Shown piece after piece: positions 9,120 to 17,672 of a stretch of 64,000 nt of DNA. The stretch comes from Hyphococcus sp. GTDB taxonomy: Bacteria > Pseudomonadota > Alphaproteobacteria > Caulobacterales > Parvularculaceae. The notes beneath the pieces are model-generated. The model was not told the DNA's origin. It made no database searches and saw only the letters and a list, made by a program, of their open reading frames with translations. Numbering within the stretch: the stretch's first letter is position 1; the number at the start of each line of letters is the position of its first letter. The DNA lies in NCBI GenBank assembly GCA_021776335.1, contig JAJFGB010000007.1:496001-560000 (forward strand). The letters run 5' to 3'. A program made the translations under genes and the position numbers.

Positions 9120-10193
9120 ATGCGCGTTGATCTTTTTGATTTCGACCTGCCGCCGGAACGCATCGCGCTGGAACCGGTGCGTCCGCGCGATGCGGCGCGG
9201 ATGCTTCATGTGGCGACGGATGGCGCGCATGATCGGGGTGTTGGCGATCTTGCCGAACTTTTGCGGCCCGGCGATATGCTGGTCTTGAACGACACCAAAG
9301 TGATCCCCGCGCAATTGGCGGGCGTTCGGCCAGCGCGCGCCGAAGGCGGCGGCGGCGATGTTAGTGTTGACGTGACGCTCCATAAGCGCCTTGAAGATGA
9401 AAACACAGGCGCCAAATGGCGCGCCTTTGTCAGGCCGGCAAAGCGCCTGCGTGAGGGCGACCATATTTCTTTTGGCGATCATCTGTCCTGCATCGTGGAA
9501 CGCCGGGATGGCGCCGAGGCGACATTATTGTTCAACCGCGGCGGCGCTGCATTTGATGCTGCGTTAGCGGCGGTGGGCGCGCCGCCCTTGCCGCCTTATA
9601 TCGCGCGTCAGCGCGCGGTGCGGGCGGAAGACGCAGCAGACTATCAGACAGTCTTTGCGCGCGCCGATGGTTCCGTCGCCGCGCCGACGGCGGGATTGCA
9701 TTTTACGGATGATCTTTTCGTGGCGCTTGAGGCGCGCGGCGTGTTGCGTGAGACGATCACGCTCCATGTGGGCGCCGGCACGTTCCTGCCCGTCGCAGCC
9801 GACGATACGAGTGATCATATAATGCACAGCGAATGGGGCGAGATCACGCAACGCCAGGCAGCGCGGATCAATGCCGCGCGCGCAGCGGGCGGCCGCGTGG
9901 TTGCTGTTGGAACGACGGCCCTGCGGCTTTTGGAAAGCGCCGCTGACGATGCGGGAGAAATCAATCCCTTTTGCGCCGAAACAGACATTTTCATCACGCC
10001 GGGATACAAATTTCGCGGTGTTGACGCGCTGATGACGAATTTCCACCTGCCGCGTTCGACGCTTTTTATGCTTGTCTGCGCTTTTGCCGGCACAAAAGCG
10101 ATGAAAGACGCCTACGCTCATGCTATTGCCGCGGGCTATCGTTTTTATTCCTTTGGCGATGCCTGTTTTCTGGAGCCGACACGTGGCGGATGA
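9120..10193 (+). CDS. queA: S-adenosylmethionine:tRNA ribosyltransferase-isomerase
   Basis: 357 residues. Adds and isomerises the ribose of SAM on preQ1-tRNA to give epoxyqueuosine. Family blocks are all present: [17 protein letters not shown] at the start, [12 protein letters not shown]-type block ([15 protein letters not shown]), [47 protein letters not shown] and [16 protein letters not shown]. The length is normal. Its 3' end overlaps the tgt start by 11 bp, indicating translational coupling. With queF and tgt it makes three steps of queuosine modification in 5.4 kb. Confidence 0.97.
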   Translation: MRVDLFDFDLPPERIALEPVRPRDAARMLHVATDGAHDRGVGDLAELLRPGDMLVLNDTKVIPAQLAGVRPARAEGGGGDVSVDVTLHKRLEDENTGAKWRAFVRPAKRLREGDHISFGDHLSCIVERRDGAEATLLFNRGGAAFDAALAAVGAPPLPPYIARQRAVRAEDAADYQTVFARADGSVAAPTAGLHFTDDLFVALEARGVLRETITLHVGAGTFLPVAADDTSDHIMHSEWGEITQRQAARINAARAAGGRVVAVGTTALRLLESAADDAGEINPFCAETDIFITPGYKFRGVDALMTNFHLPRSTLFMLVCAFAGTKAMKDAYAHAIAAGYRFYSFGDACFLEPTRGG

Positions 10194-11310
10194 ATTTTCT
10201 TTTGCAGTAAACACGTCTGACGGTGCGGCGCGTGAGGGGCTGATCTCAACGCCGCGCGGCGAGATCAGGACGCCCGCCTTCATGCCGGTGGGGACAGCGG
10301 GTACGGTGAAGGCGATGTTGCCGGAGCATGTGCGCGCCACCGGCGCCGACATCGTTCTTGGCAATACCTATCACCTCATGCTGCGCCCTACGGCGGAGCG
10401 TGTGGCGACGCTGGGCGGTCTCCATCAATTCATGAACTGGCCGCGCCCGATTCTTACCGATAGCGGCGGTTTTCAGGTGATGTCGCTTTCGAAACTCAGA
10501 AAGCTCACCGAAGAGGGCGTTTCGTTTCAATCGCATATTGACGGCTCAAAGCACATGCTGACGCCGGAGCGCTCCATTGAAATCCAAGGCCTTCTCGGCG
10601 CTGACATCCAGATGCAGCTTGATGAATGTCCGGCGATCCCGATTGCCCATGAGGCGGCGCGGGAATCCATGCTTTTGTCCGCGCGCTGGGCGCTGCGCTC
10701 GAAACGCGCCTTTGAGGAAAAATCAAATCCCGGCCAGGCGTTGTTCGGTATTGTGCAAGGGGCAAATTTCGAAGACCTCCGCCGGACAAGTCTCGACAAG
10801 CTCATGGAAATTGATTTCCCCGGCTATTCTGTCGGCGGCCTCGCGGTGGGCGAGGGGCGCGAAGAAATGTTTCGTGTGTTGGAATTTACAACGCCGCATA
10901 TGCCGGTGGAAAAGCCGCGTTACCTCATGGGCGTCGGCAAGCCAGCCGATATAGTCGGCGCCGTGGCGCGCGGGATCGACATGTTCGATTGCGTTGCCCC
11001 GACCCGGTCCGGTCGCCATGGCCAGGCCTGGACGCGCACCGGCGCCGTCAACATCAAGAATGCGCGATTTGCCGACGACCCCGAGCCGCTCGATCCGGCA
11101 AGTGATTGCCCGGCAAGCCGGGATTATTCCAAAGCCTATCTCCATCATCTGTTCCGGGCTGGGGAATATCTCGGGCCGATGCTGCTCTCCTGGCACAATC
11201 TCCATTATTATCAGACCCTTATGGCGGGGCTGCGCGCGGCGATCAGCGCTGGCCGCTTTGACGCATTCATCGAAGATTTCAAGGCCGCGACGGGCGAGGA
11301 AATCCTTTGA
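10183..11310 (+). CDS. tgt: tRNA-guanine transglycosylase
   Basis: 375 residues from GTG 10183, which overlaps the queA end by 11 bp; longer in-frame starts lie wholly inside queA. Swaps guanine 34 for preQ1 in tRNAs with GUN anticodons. Asp93 ([10 protein letters not shown]) and Asp269 ([12 protein letters not shown]) are the two catalytic aspartates. The zinc site is odd: the usual CxCxxC reads Ser307-Asp-Cys309-Pro-Ala-Ser312, so two of three cysteines are serines (codons AGT and AGC, each one base from Cys). The fourth ligand His338 (LSWHNLHYY) is kept, and the surrounding YSKAYLHHL helix is normal. A terminator hairpin follows at 11391. Confidence 0.95.
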   Translation: MADEFSFAVNTSDGAAREGLISTPRGEIRTPAFMPVGTAGTVKAMLPEHVRATGADIVLGNTYHLMLRPTAERVATLGGLHQFMNWPRPILTDSGGFQVMSLSKLRKLTEEGVSFQSHIDGSKHMLTPERSIEIQGLLGADIQMQLDECPAIPIAHEAARESMLLSARWALRSKRAFEEKSNPGQALFGIVQGANFEDLRRTSLDKLMEIDFPGYSVGGLAVGEGREEMFRVLEFTTPHMPVEKPRYLMGVGKPADIVGAVARGIDMFDCVAPTRSGRHGQAWTRTGAVNIKNARFADDPEPLDPASDCPASRDYSKAYLHHLFRAGEYLGPMLLSWHNLHYYQTLMAGLRAAISAGRFDAFIEDFKAATGEEIL

Positions 11311-11390
11311 AAAAACGGAAGGTTAAGCGCCAGAGAATCGGTTGACCCCGCCAAATCACGCCACTATGTTCCGCGCTCTTGAATGGCGTT

Positions 11391-11416
11391 CGCCGCTTCG
11401 CCCCGCCGAAGCGGCG
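11391..11416 (+). terminator. Rho-independent terminator after tgt
   Basis: Perfect 10-bp stem CGCCGCTTCG / CGAAGCGGCG with a 6-nt loop, followed by TTTCGTT. It lies 80 bp after the tgt stop and 48 bp before tRNA-Lys, and should end the que operon. The T-run is interrupted, so efficiency is uncertain. Confidence 0.7.
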
Positions 11417-11464
11417 TTTCGTTGTCAGGCGCTTTGTTTTAGCGTTTGGCGAAATTCTATTGTG

Positions 11465-11540
11465 GGGCCCTTAGCTCAGCCGGTAGAGCAACTGACTTTT
11501 AATCAGTAGGTCGATGGTTCGAATCCATCAGGGCTCACCA
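11465..11540 (+). tRNA. tRNA-Lys (TTT), island integration site
   Basis: 76 nt with encoded CCA. Acceptor GGGCCCT pairs with AGGGCTC (one G-T wobble); D-arm AGCTCAGCCGGTAGAGC; anticodon stem ACTGA/TCAGT, loop CTTTTAA (anticodon TTT); T-loop TTCGAAT. The last 47 bases recur at 54089-54135, so the gene is the attachment site of the island and is kept intact by it. Confidence 0.97.
11494..11540. other. left attachment core (attL) of the island
   Basis: 47 bp from the tRNA-Lys anticodon stem to CCA, identical to 54089-54135. The flanking bases differ (CT|GACT versus TA|GACT on the left; CACCA|AAAA versus CACCA|CTAA on the right), which defines the exact repeat limits. Confidence 0.9.
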
Positions 11541-11606
11541 AAAAGATCTTTATTTTCAAATAGATAAAAGTCTCTGATTTTCTCCTCTGTCGCTCTCAAG
11601 CCGTTT

Positions 11607-11627
11607 TGGGTAACAATTTGGGTCACA
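11607..11627. promoter_or_regulatory. putative integrase arm-type sites, left end
   Basis: TGGGTAACA (11607-11615) and TGGGTCACA (11619-11627) repeat with 12-bp period between the attachment core and the integrase gene. Four further copies lie near the right end (53812, 53902, 53966, 53977). Arrangement as tandem 9-mers beside a tyrosine-integrase att core is typical of arm sites; assignment is inference. Confidence 0.6.
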
Positions 11628-11663
11628 GTTGAAAAGCTAGGCCCAATCAACAGGGCAAGAGCA

Positions 11664-12890
11664 ATGAAAACACTTCGTCTTACAGATAGATGGCTGCGAG
11701 CTATCTCGGTGAAAACAGGTCGCGAGGAGTTTGCTGATTCAATAACAAGCGGTTTGCGTCTCAGAGTGTCTCGCCGAACGAAGAATTGGTCAGTCGTTAC
11801 ACGCCGAGACAATAAACAAATAAGGCTGCCGCTGGGTAGCTACCCGGATGTTGGATTGTCCGACGCCCGCGACCGCGCAAATGCAATATTGTCTGACCCG
11901 TCAGGTTCATCGATTGATGCTGTGATCGGCGGTTCAAAAAACGCTGAAACACCAAGTCTAGAGTCTCTTTTCAACGATTATATCGAGCAAATGAAAGCGA
12001 AGGGACAAAAGTCCCACAAAGAGTATAGCCGCGTTCTCATCAACAGTCCGCATAGCTTTTACAACTTCATGCACGGCAAAATGAAGAGAGGGCCCCGTGT
12101 GGGTGATGTACACCCATCCCACGTAGCGGAGTGGCTTCGCGAGATTTATCAACGGGCTCCATCGCACGCCCGTCATTGCCGTGCGTATCTCCATGCGGTA
12201 TTTGCGTGGGCCACTCGGGCAGAATTCGACTATACGTCGACAACAGCCGGGACAGACTACGGAGTAAAACTTAACCCAGTAGCGTCAACACCGGGAGGGC
12301 CTAAATCAAAGGCCCGCCAGCGTGTTCTTTCGATTAGCGAACTGAAAAACTTCTGGAAACTCATTCCTGAAGTCGCGGACCCAACCGCTAGTGCGGCGCT
12401 GCGCTTACTTATAACTATGGGAGGTTTGCGTATCAGTGAAATTCTTCACAGCGAAGTTTCTTGGTACGAAAAGGAATGGCTAACAATTCCTGAAACAAAA
12501 AATGGACGAGAACACGGCGTTCCCCTAACAGAACTGGCAAAGAAGGAATTTGCGATTGCTCGGAAGGTTGCTAAACCGGGCAGTAAATTTTTGTTTTCAC
12601 ATCGCTTTGACAACGACAAACCGATGCCGGTAACGACTGTCGGGCGGGTAACAAAGCGAATTATAGAAAGAAATAATCTAGAACATTTTCAGCTGCGTGA
12701 TCTGCGGCGAACAATGAAAACGCATCTTCTTGATGGTGAATATGTCGAAGAACGTGAAATCGATGTGTGGCACAACCATGGCCAGAATTCGGACATCGCG
12801 CGCAAGCACTATTCTTGGGCGGAGTATAAGCAATTGAAATTGAGGGTTGCCGGGCAGATTGACAAATTCTTGTCCCATGTAATGAGCTGA
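11664..12890 (+). CDS. int: tyrosine recombinase (site-specific integrase) of the island
   Basis: 408 residues. Integrates and excises the island at tRNA-Lys. N-terminal arm-binding-like part (about 1-95), SAM-like core-binding domain (about 105-215) and catalytic domain (about 235-400). Visible catalytic residues are Arg256 (GLRISEIL), Lys in ETKNGREHG, Arg348 in LRDLRRT and Tyr383 in ARKHYSW. The first residue of the usual HxxR box is Arg345 instead of His; the second His position is filled in WHNHGQ. The gene reads away from the tRNA, just downstream of it, the standard place for an island integrase. It converges with the small membrane-protein operon ending at 12998. Confidence 0.92.
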   Translation: MKTLRLTDRWLRAISVKTGREEFADSITSGLRLRVSRRTKNWSVVTRRDNKQIRLPLGSYPDVGLSDARDRANAILSDPSGSSIDAVIGGSKNAETPSLESLFNDYIEQMKAKGQKSHKEYSRVLINSPHSFYNFMHGKMKRGPRVGDVHPSHVAEWLREIYQRAPSHARHCRAYLHAVFAWATRAEFDYTSTTAGTDYGVKLNPVASTPGGPKSKARQRVLSISELKNFWKLIPEVADPTASAALRLLITMGGLRISEILHSEVSWYEKEWLTIPETKNGREHGVPLTELAKKEFAIARKVAKPGSKFLFSHRFDNDKPMPVTTVGRVTKRIIERNNLEHFQLRDLRRTMKTHLLDGEYVEEREIDVWHNHGQNSDIARKHYSWAEYKQLKLRVAGQIDKFLSHVMS

Positions 12891-12997
12891 CCGAGATTAC
12901 GACCGCTGGAACACATGAGGCTTGGGGTTTTGAGCTTCGGCTTCGCGGGCAAAAGCGGGCATTAGAAATCTAGGCTTCGGTTGTGCAATTAAGGTCC

Positions 12998-13459
12998 TTA
13001 GTTGTCGCGCATTTCCTCGGTTAAACTCTCGCTGGGTGTGTCGGCGTCATTGGGAATCGCCGATAGCAGCAATGTTGTCGCTAAAGCAAACAAGAAAAGA
13101 GTTCCCAGATCAGCCACCCAATCGATGACGTATGCAGAGTCTGCCCATTTTGCGACACAATATCGTTTGCCTCGCTCGTGCGTATCCTTGTCGCGATCTG
13201 GATCGTCAGTGTGTTCGCACTTGTATAACTTCCATTGAGACCATTTGTGAACAATCGCATAAAAAATCTGCAATCCGATTCCTGCAAAGAAGAGCGAAAC
13301 CAGAACCTTGACCGTAGAATATGTTAGTTCATCCCAGACGTGTTCTTGTGTCAGTATCAAAGTCGGCGCTCCGACGCCAAAGGCGATGAACCAATATCGC
13401 AAACGTGTGGCGAACCCTGCATAAGAATCGTAGTAAGCTTCTTTATCCCTGTCGCTCAT
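12998..13459 (-). CDS. hypothetical multi-pass membrane protein (last of five-gene operon)
   Basis: 153 residues. Hydrophobic segments at about residues 22-42, 48-70 and 118-137 suggest three membrane helices; the middle loop has paired Cys and many charged residues (KCEHTDDPDRDKDTHERG). No family recognised. Its stop codon TAA lies inside a copy of the operon's repeated motif ACAACTAAGGA, although no further gene follows before the convergent integrase. The upstream Shine-Dalgarno AAGGG is a degenerate copy of the same motif. Confidence 0.6.
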   Translation of the reverse strand: MSDRDKEAYYDSYAGFATRLRYWFIAFGVGAPTLILTQEHVWDELTYSTVKVLVSLFFAGIGLQIFYAIVHKWSQWKLYKCEHTDDPDRDKDTHERGKRYCVAKWADSAYVIDWVADLGTLFLFALATTLLLSAIPNDADTPSESLTEEMRDN

Positions 13460-13495
13460 TTTGGCGCCCTTAGTTTAACAGTGTTTCCAGCATCA

Positions 13496-14035
13496 TTAGA
13501 TCAAGCTGTTTTCACGCATGTATTGCGGGATAGCGCTGATCAGATCATCAAAAGCAGATCCTACCAACTTTCCTTGTTGTTCTAGGTCTTCCAGTGCATT
13601 TTCTTTTTGCTTATCCGTACCCACAGCAGCGGCGGCGCAAAGAAACGCGATCGCGCCCTGACGTTCTAAAGTTGCCTCTAGCGATTCAATTTTTTCGTAT
13701 AGCTCATTGGCGTAGGTCGAAACGATGGTCTTCACCGTTCCCAAGTTCGCGCCCGTGTATTTCGGCGGATCACGATCAATTTTGCCGATCTTTGACTCTA
13801 CAAGCATTGTTGAGGCTTCAAGTTGTCTCATCGAAAATGACGTATTCAGGTTCACAAGACACTCAAGCGCCTCCTCTAGGCGGCTTACGGCATTCTGTTT
13901 TTTTCTTTCGGCAGTTTCGTATTCTTGCGTATTTTTTTGCACGATAATTGATTGACGGTTGGCCAAGTGAACCCCTAGCAACGCACCGCCTGCGCCTATT
14001 GCGCTGGCAAAAAGCATATTTAAATCAATCAACAT
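13496..14035 (-). CDS. hypothetical N-anchored membrane protein with coiled coil
   Basis: 179 residues. One N-terminal hydrophobic segment (MLFASAIGAGGALLGVHLA) is followed by a long charged, mostly helical region (residues about 25-115) likely to form a coiled coil, then a small C-terminal helical part. ATG 14035 is preceded by AAGGAGA within tandem copies of the repeated motif ACAACTAAGGA at 14040-14063. Unknown function; shape resembles small inner-membrane anchored partners. Confidence 0.6.
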   Translation of the reverse strand: MLIDLNMLFASAIGAGGALLGVHLANRQSIIVQKNTQEYETAERKKQNAVSRLEEALECLVNLNTSFSMRQLEASTMLVESKIGKIDRDPPKYTGANLGTVKTIVSTYANELYEKIESLEATLERQGAIAFLCAAAAVGTDKQKENALEDLEQQGKLVGSAFDDLISAIPQYMRENSLI

Positions 14036-14072
14036 GTTCTCCTTAGTTGTTGTCCTTAGTTGTTATTCCTAA

Positions 14073-14564
14073 TCAATAGTATCGTTCGTTGGTGCGTTTG
14101 TTTCGTTCACGCGCTTTGTCCGCTTCTTCGCGCCAATGGCTGTGGATGTTCCTCACGTCGTCCATTTTCTGTTCTACCCGGCGAAGCGCCACTACCTTCG
14201 ATTCAAGGCTTGCGATTGATTTCGATAGATACTTTTCGTCGGGATCGTCGAGCACCGTGAAGGCGTCAGTGAGCTGTTTGTCGCGCTCGTACCAATATTG
14301 TTCAGCTTGCTTGTGGGCTCCTGACCCTGTTCTACCTGCTAATTCGAATACGGAATCGATGTAATCTTTTACCTCTCCAATCTGCCTGATTGCCTCATAC
14401 GAACCGTCTTGCAGCTTTCCGTTCAGAGTTCTGGCTTGAATCCTCAGATCTTGCCTATTCATCGCTCGGACGTCGTGTCTGGCCTTTTCGGCAACATGAA
14501 TCCCGTAAAGACTGAACAGCGCTGCTAGAATTGCCACGAGTATTGCGGCGATCTCAATGGGCAT
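14073..14564 (-). CDS. hypothetical N-anchored membrane protein
   Basis: 163 residues. N-terminal helix IEIAAILVAILAALFSLYGI anchors a charged helical cytoplasmic or periplasmic domain rich in Arg, Lys and Glu. A second one-helix protein of the same layout as its neighbour at 13496, so the two may be partners. Start ATG 14564 lies 16 bases from a copy of ACAACTAAGGA. No family recognised. Confidence 0.6.
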   Translation of the reverse strand: MPIEIAAILVAILAALFSLYGIHVAEKARHDVRAMNRQDLRIQARTLNGKLQDGSYEAIRQIGEVKDYIDSVFELAGRTGSGAHKQAEQYWYERDKQLTDAFTVLDDPDEKYLSKSIASLESKVVALRRVEQKMDDVRNIHSHWREEADKARERNKRTNERYY

Positions 14565-14596
14565 TGCGTTTCCCCGTTGTTCCTTAGTTGTCGAAC

Positions 14597-14821
14597 TTAG
14601 TTGCAGGTTGGCTGTTGGGTTTCAAAATCGATTAATGGTGTAACTGAAATGCTGCCGTTGCTCTGATCGGTGAACGCTATATACACGCAACCATCTACGG
14701 TGATCCGTTCGATCGCGAGGTTGGTCCGCGACACTTGGCCGAACGTAGTTGTCGACACAGCCCAAAGCACGAGTGCCAGCAAAATGAAGATCGTTAGTCG
14801 AAGATTCTGTGATTGGCTCAT
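14597..14821 (-). CDS. small exported or membrane-anchored protein
   Basis: 74 residues with one hydrophobic N-terminal segment (LRLTIFILLALVLWAVSTTTFG) and two Cys in the short mature part. It ends at a copy of the junction motif, with stop TAA in TGCAACTAAG. Function unknown; same operon. Confidence 0.5.
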   Translation of the reverse strand: MSQSQNLRLTIFILLALVLWAVSTTTFGQVSRTNLAIERITVDGCVYIAFTDQSNGSISVTPLIDFETQQPTCN

Positions 14822-14840
14822 TGGTTGAGTTCCTTAGTTG

Positions 14841-15014
14841 TTAAATGAAAAACGCAACTGCAGCGGCCATGATCAAGACAAACGCCAACATCGCCAACGC
14901 CGTGAACCGATCTTCGCCTTCAGGCGTTGCGCCAACGCCAAGCCCAATGAACGCCGCCAAGATAACTGCACCAAAAACAATATAATCGTGCGCGGCTGCA
15001 AGCAATTCGGTCAC
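14841..15014 (-). CDS. 57-residue membrane protein (first gene of operon)
   Basis: GTG 15014 is preceded at 7 bases by AAGGAAG inside the repeated motif ACAACTAAGGA, which argues for this start over a longer reading frame. Two hydrophobic helices (YIVFGAVILAAFIGLGVGAT and LAMLAFVLIMAAAVAFFI) fill most of the protein. It resembles small holin-like or channel-like peptides in shape only. First of five minus-strand genes ending at 12998. Confidence 0.5.
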   Translation of the reverse strand: MTELLAAAHDYIVFGAVILAAFIGLGVGATPEGEDRFTALAMLAFVLIMAAAVAFFI

Positions 15015-15380
15015 GGCTTCTTCCTTAGTTGTCGTCTTCGGTTTCAAACCAGTGCGCCCATTCCGCCGGGCACATGTGACCAAGGCGAATAACCAATGAG
15101 TATTGAACACTCCTCGACAGCCCGAGGGTTTCGGTTTTCCACAAATCTGGTCCCAAATAACTGGTAACAACAATGAATCTGGAACTCGCCGTAAAAGACT
15201 AGATGTACATATACAGTTGTTGAGTTAATCTGGCATAAGCTGGATGTATACACAATAAATGGGGAAAACTGCTTCGCGGCATCGTCCACGGGCGAAGCCA
15301 GCAGTGAAGGGAGCCTACCGCCGCCTTGAGCAAGGCTTGAAAGCGATTCGCTTGCGCGTGATCACTGCGTCAGCCGGGTG
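15015..15380. other. 366-bp gap upstream of the small membrane-protein operon
   Basis: No convincing gene. It should hold the promoter of the minus-strand operon. Two palindrome-like sites, TGTACATATACA (15204-15215) and TGTATACA (15245-15252), may be operator-like, but I cannot assign a protein or a clear -35/-10 pair. Confidence 0.4.
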
Positions 15381-16340
15381 TCACTTCGTGCTCTTGGCTT
15401 TGAGCGCTTTCAGCCGTTCTTTGCACGCCTTCTTAACAAGCGTCGCCAGCAGTTCCGTGCGTTCACCGAGCCAGGTCAGTTCGTCTTCGGCGATGACATA
15501 ATGTTTTGAATAGCGCGCCTTGACATAGGCTTCTTTCAATAATTCGAAGGAACGGCGCTGGAACCTGTCCTCGTCGGGCCAGATGTCGCGAAAGCGTTCA
15601 TCCTTTTCCTCGACCAGCGCCCGCAGCTTTCTTATGTTGTGTGTGGACGGGCTGTAGAGAGTCGTTGTCAGCAAATACGCGCCATAAAGACTTTCGGTAA
15701 CTTGATGCAACTCAAATGCGGCTTTGCGAAACCACTTATTGTCGTCAGCGCTTTTCTCCATCTGGATATAAAACATTTCTAGACCACGCATGGCGCTGCC
15801 AAGCCAGTCTTCATAATATTCCTGCGCTGCTTCATAGGCTTCTTTTGCATACAGCGGCTTTGGGTCGACAAAGCGATGACCGCCAAGCTCGTAAAGCGCG
15901 GCGCCCTCGCGAATGATGTCGGTGAAAAAATACCGGCCCAGCGCCAGCTGGTTGTTGACGTTGGCGAGGGAGTGCACGATCAGCCCGATGGGCGTTTTGA
16001 TCGTCTTATCGCGGATGATGCGGTCCTCGGCCTTGTACCAATAGGTCGCCATATCGGTGAGCTGTTTAAAATTGACGACGATCAGGAGATCGAAATCGCT
16101 CTGATAGCCTTTCGCGGTCTTGCCCGCTTCATCGACCCAGTCGCCGCGCGCATAAGAGCCAAAGAGCACGATCTTTAATATCCGGCCCTTCTGGTTATAA
16201 ATCTTCCCGCCATTGCCCCTGGCAAGGTCGAACTCCTCAAACAGGATTTCCTGAATGCGCGTGAGCTCACGCTGCTTTTTTTCCGGCAGATGACTGATAT
16301 CTGTTTTCATGAAATCCAGGGGCGGCATGGGGAGGGGCAT
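15381..16340 (-). CDS. nucleotidyltransferase-HEPN fusion protein
   Basis: 319 residues. The N-terminal half holds a minimal nucleotidyltransferase fold with the signature LFGSYARGDW and the metal-binding pair in SDFDLLIV. The C-terminal half (from about residue 170) is a helical HEPN domain with conserved YVKARYSKHY. Separate MNT and HEPN proteins form toxin-antitoxin pairs in which the transferase AMP-ylates the HEPN RNase; here both are in one chain. Start could be ATG 16340 or the internal ATG 16310. It stands alone in the island. Role as a self-controlled toxin is inference; the fold assignment is firm. Confidence 0.8.
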   Translation of the reverse strand: MPLPMPPLDFMKTDISHLPEKKQRELTRIQEILFEEFDLARGNGGKIYNQKGRILKIVLFGSYARGDWVDEAGKTAKGYQSDFDLLIVVNFKQLTDMATYWYKAEDRIIRDKTIKTPIGLIVHSLANVNNQLALGRYFFTDIIREGAALYELGGHRFVDPKPLYAKEAYEAAQEYYEDWLGSAMRGLEMFYIQMEKSADDNKWFRKAAFELHQVTESLYGAYLLTTTLYSPSTHNIRKLRALVEEKDERFRDIWPDEDRFQRRSFELLKEAYVKARYSKHYVIAEDELTWLGERTELLATLVKKACKERLKALKAKSTK

Positions 16341-16419
16341 TTTCGTTCAGGGCGGATGGGTTATTGAATCTATACTGACCCGGCGGGCGGCGCCAGTTCT
16401 ATGGGGGCGGCGTTTGCGG

Positions 16420-16539
16420 CCATCCTTCGCGGCTCCCCCGGATTGAGTCCGGGGTCGCACCTCAGGATGAGGCTTGGTATTTTAGCGCGTCCCTCATCCT
16501 GAGGTGTGAGCAGCTTTTGCTGCGAGCCTCGAAGGATGG
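16420..16539. repeat. 120-bp nested palindromic element
   Basis: Outer arms CCATCCTTCGCGGCTC (16420) and GAGCCTCGAAGGATGG (16524-16539) pair at 15 of 16 positions. Inner arms CACCTCAGGATGAGG (16458-16472) and CCTCATCCTGAGGTG (16492-16506) pair perfectly. It matches a dispersed alphaproteobacterial repeat that I recall (CCTCATCCTGAGG family). Noncoding; it sits in a 470-bp gap with no gene (16341-16812). Confidence 0.8.
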
Positions 16540-16812
16540 TTTTGAGGACATTGACGGGCTCAGGTGAGTTGACCTCTCTCCCGGTCATCCCGTGTGCCGT
16601 GCGGCATCGTGATGCCGCGCTGCCAAACCGTCGCCTCCGCGCACGAAAGCAGCATTATTTTTCGTCGTTAACAAAAAACTGCTTGGCACCTGCGACTCGG
16701 GATATAAATATCGCATGATGATCAATCCCCGTTTGAAGGGCGCTGTGCGCTTGGAAGGGCGTTTCTGCATAACATTTGGTCGTTCCGCGGCGCCGAATGG
16801 TCCGGAGCCAAC

Positions 16813-17454
16813 GTGATGACAAATTTGATCCAGACGAAACCATCCGAAAAACTGGAAGCTTATGATTTTTCGCCGCTTTTCGCCGATGCGATACGGTCAA
16901 CCCAAGAGGCAAGCCGGCGAATTGAAGAAGTACTTCAGCCAATGATCGAAGCGCAACAGCGACGCCAGGAATTGATGCGTCCATTCCAATCAAGGATGGA
17001 GAAAGTGTGGGTAAAGCAGAAGCGCGCCGCTGTGCGTTTCGAACGCGCTTTCAAGAAACTTGAATTTCCGAAGTTTGCAATCAAGATTCCGGAAAAAACG
17101 GTGCAAGAATTGGAATGGATGATGAGCCGCTATCGTGCGGCGTTGGCTGATCCTGAATATGGGAAATCAAAGCTTTGGCTTGCACTATCTCACCTTGGGC
17201 CAGCCGATATTCGCGAATTTAGGGATTTGCTGCCGGATCCGCGTGTCAAACCCGGCAGACCGATTGGCCGAGGGCGCGTGGCTTCAGACAAAAAGCTCAT
17301 GCGTGACATGGATATTCTCGTTGACTCCGGCCTGCTGCCAACCACCGCTGCTCGTAAGCTAGTACATGCACAAGGGGTACAGGCGGGCGTCAAGAACCGG
17401 GCGGACTATATCGCAAAACGATACAAAGATTATCTGGCGAGCGGAAAAAAATAG
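16813..17454 (+). CDS. hypothetical helical protein, island replication/regulation module
   Basis: 213 residues, rich in Arg, Lys and Glu, mostly helical. The C-terminal part (from RKLMRDMDILVDSGLLPT) looks like a small DNA-binding domain. No family recognised. It precedes a winged-helix protein and an AlpA-like regulator on the same strand, a context common in integrative elements. A second ATG one codon later (16816) is equally possible. Confidence 0.6.
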   Translation: MMTNLIQTKPSEKLEAYDFSPLFADAIRSTQEASRRIEEVLQPMIEAQQRRQELMRPFQSRMEKVWVKQKRAAVRFERAFKKLEFPKFAIKIPEKTVQELEWMMSRYRAALADPEYGKSKLWLALSHLGPADIREFRDLLPDPRVKPGRPIGRGRVASDKKLMRDMDILVDSGLLPTTAARKLVHAQGVQAGVKNRADYIAKRYKDYLASGKK

Positions 17455-17672
17455 TGTTGAATTAATTCCGCGCGATTTCCGCTGGGAATGCGGCCATCTA
17501 TGTCCGCATGGACTGCATCCACGCCAAATATCATCCCTTTCGCCGCCTTCTGCGGCCTCCCGACGTTCCGACGCGGATAACGGCCGGTCATTCCTGTCGA
17601 AATGACGGCGACAAACGAACGGCGCCACCTTGGTGCAACGACGTCCGGGCTGGATCGGCGGCTTGACCGGCG

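Noticed and set aside
10120-10182. Longer N-terminus for tgt
   Set aside because: Would add 21 residues that are antisense-free but fall inside queA and precede the family's normal start; GTG 10183 fits the family.
9564-10364. 266-codon minus-strand frame opposite queA and tgt
   Set aside because: queA and tgt are certain on the other strand.
14841-15173. 110-codon version of the first small membrane gene
   Set aside because: The upstream part has no ribosome-binding site and the repeated motif points to GTG 15014.
15204-15252. LexA-type operator
   Set aside because: The alphaproteobacterial GTTC-N7-GTTC pattern is absent; only loose palindromes are present.
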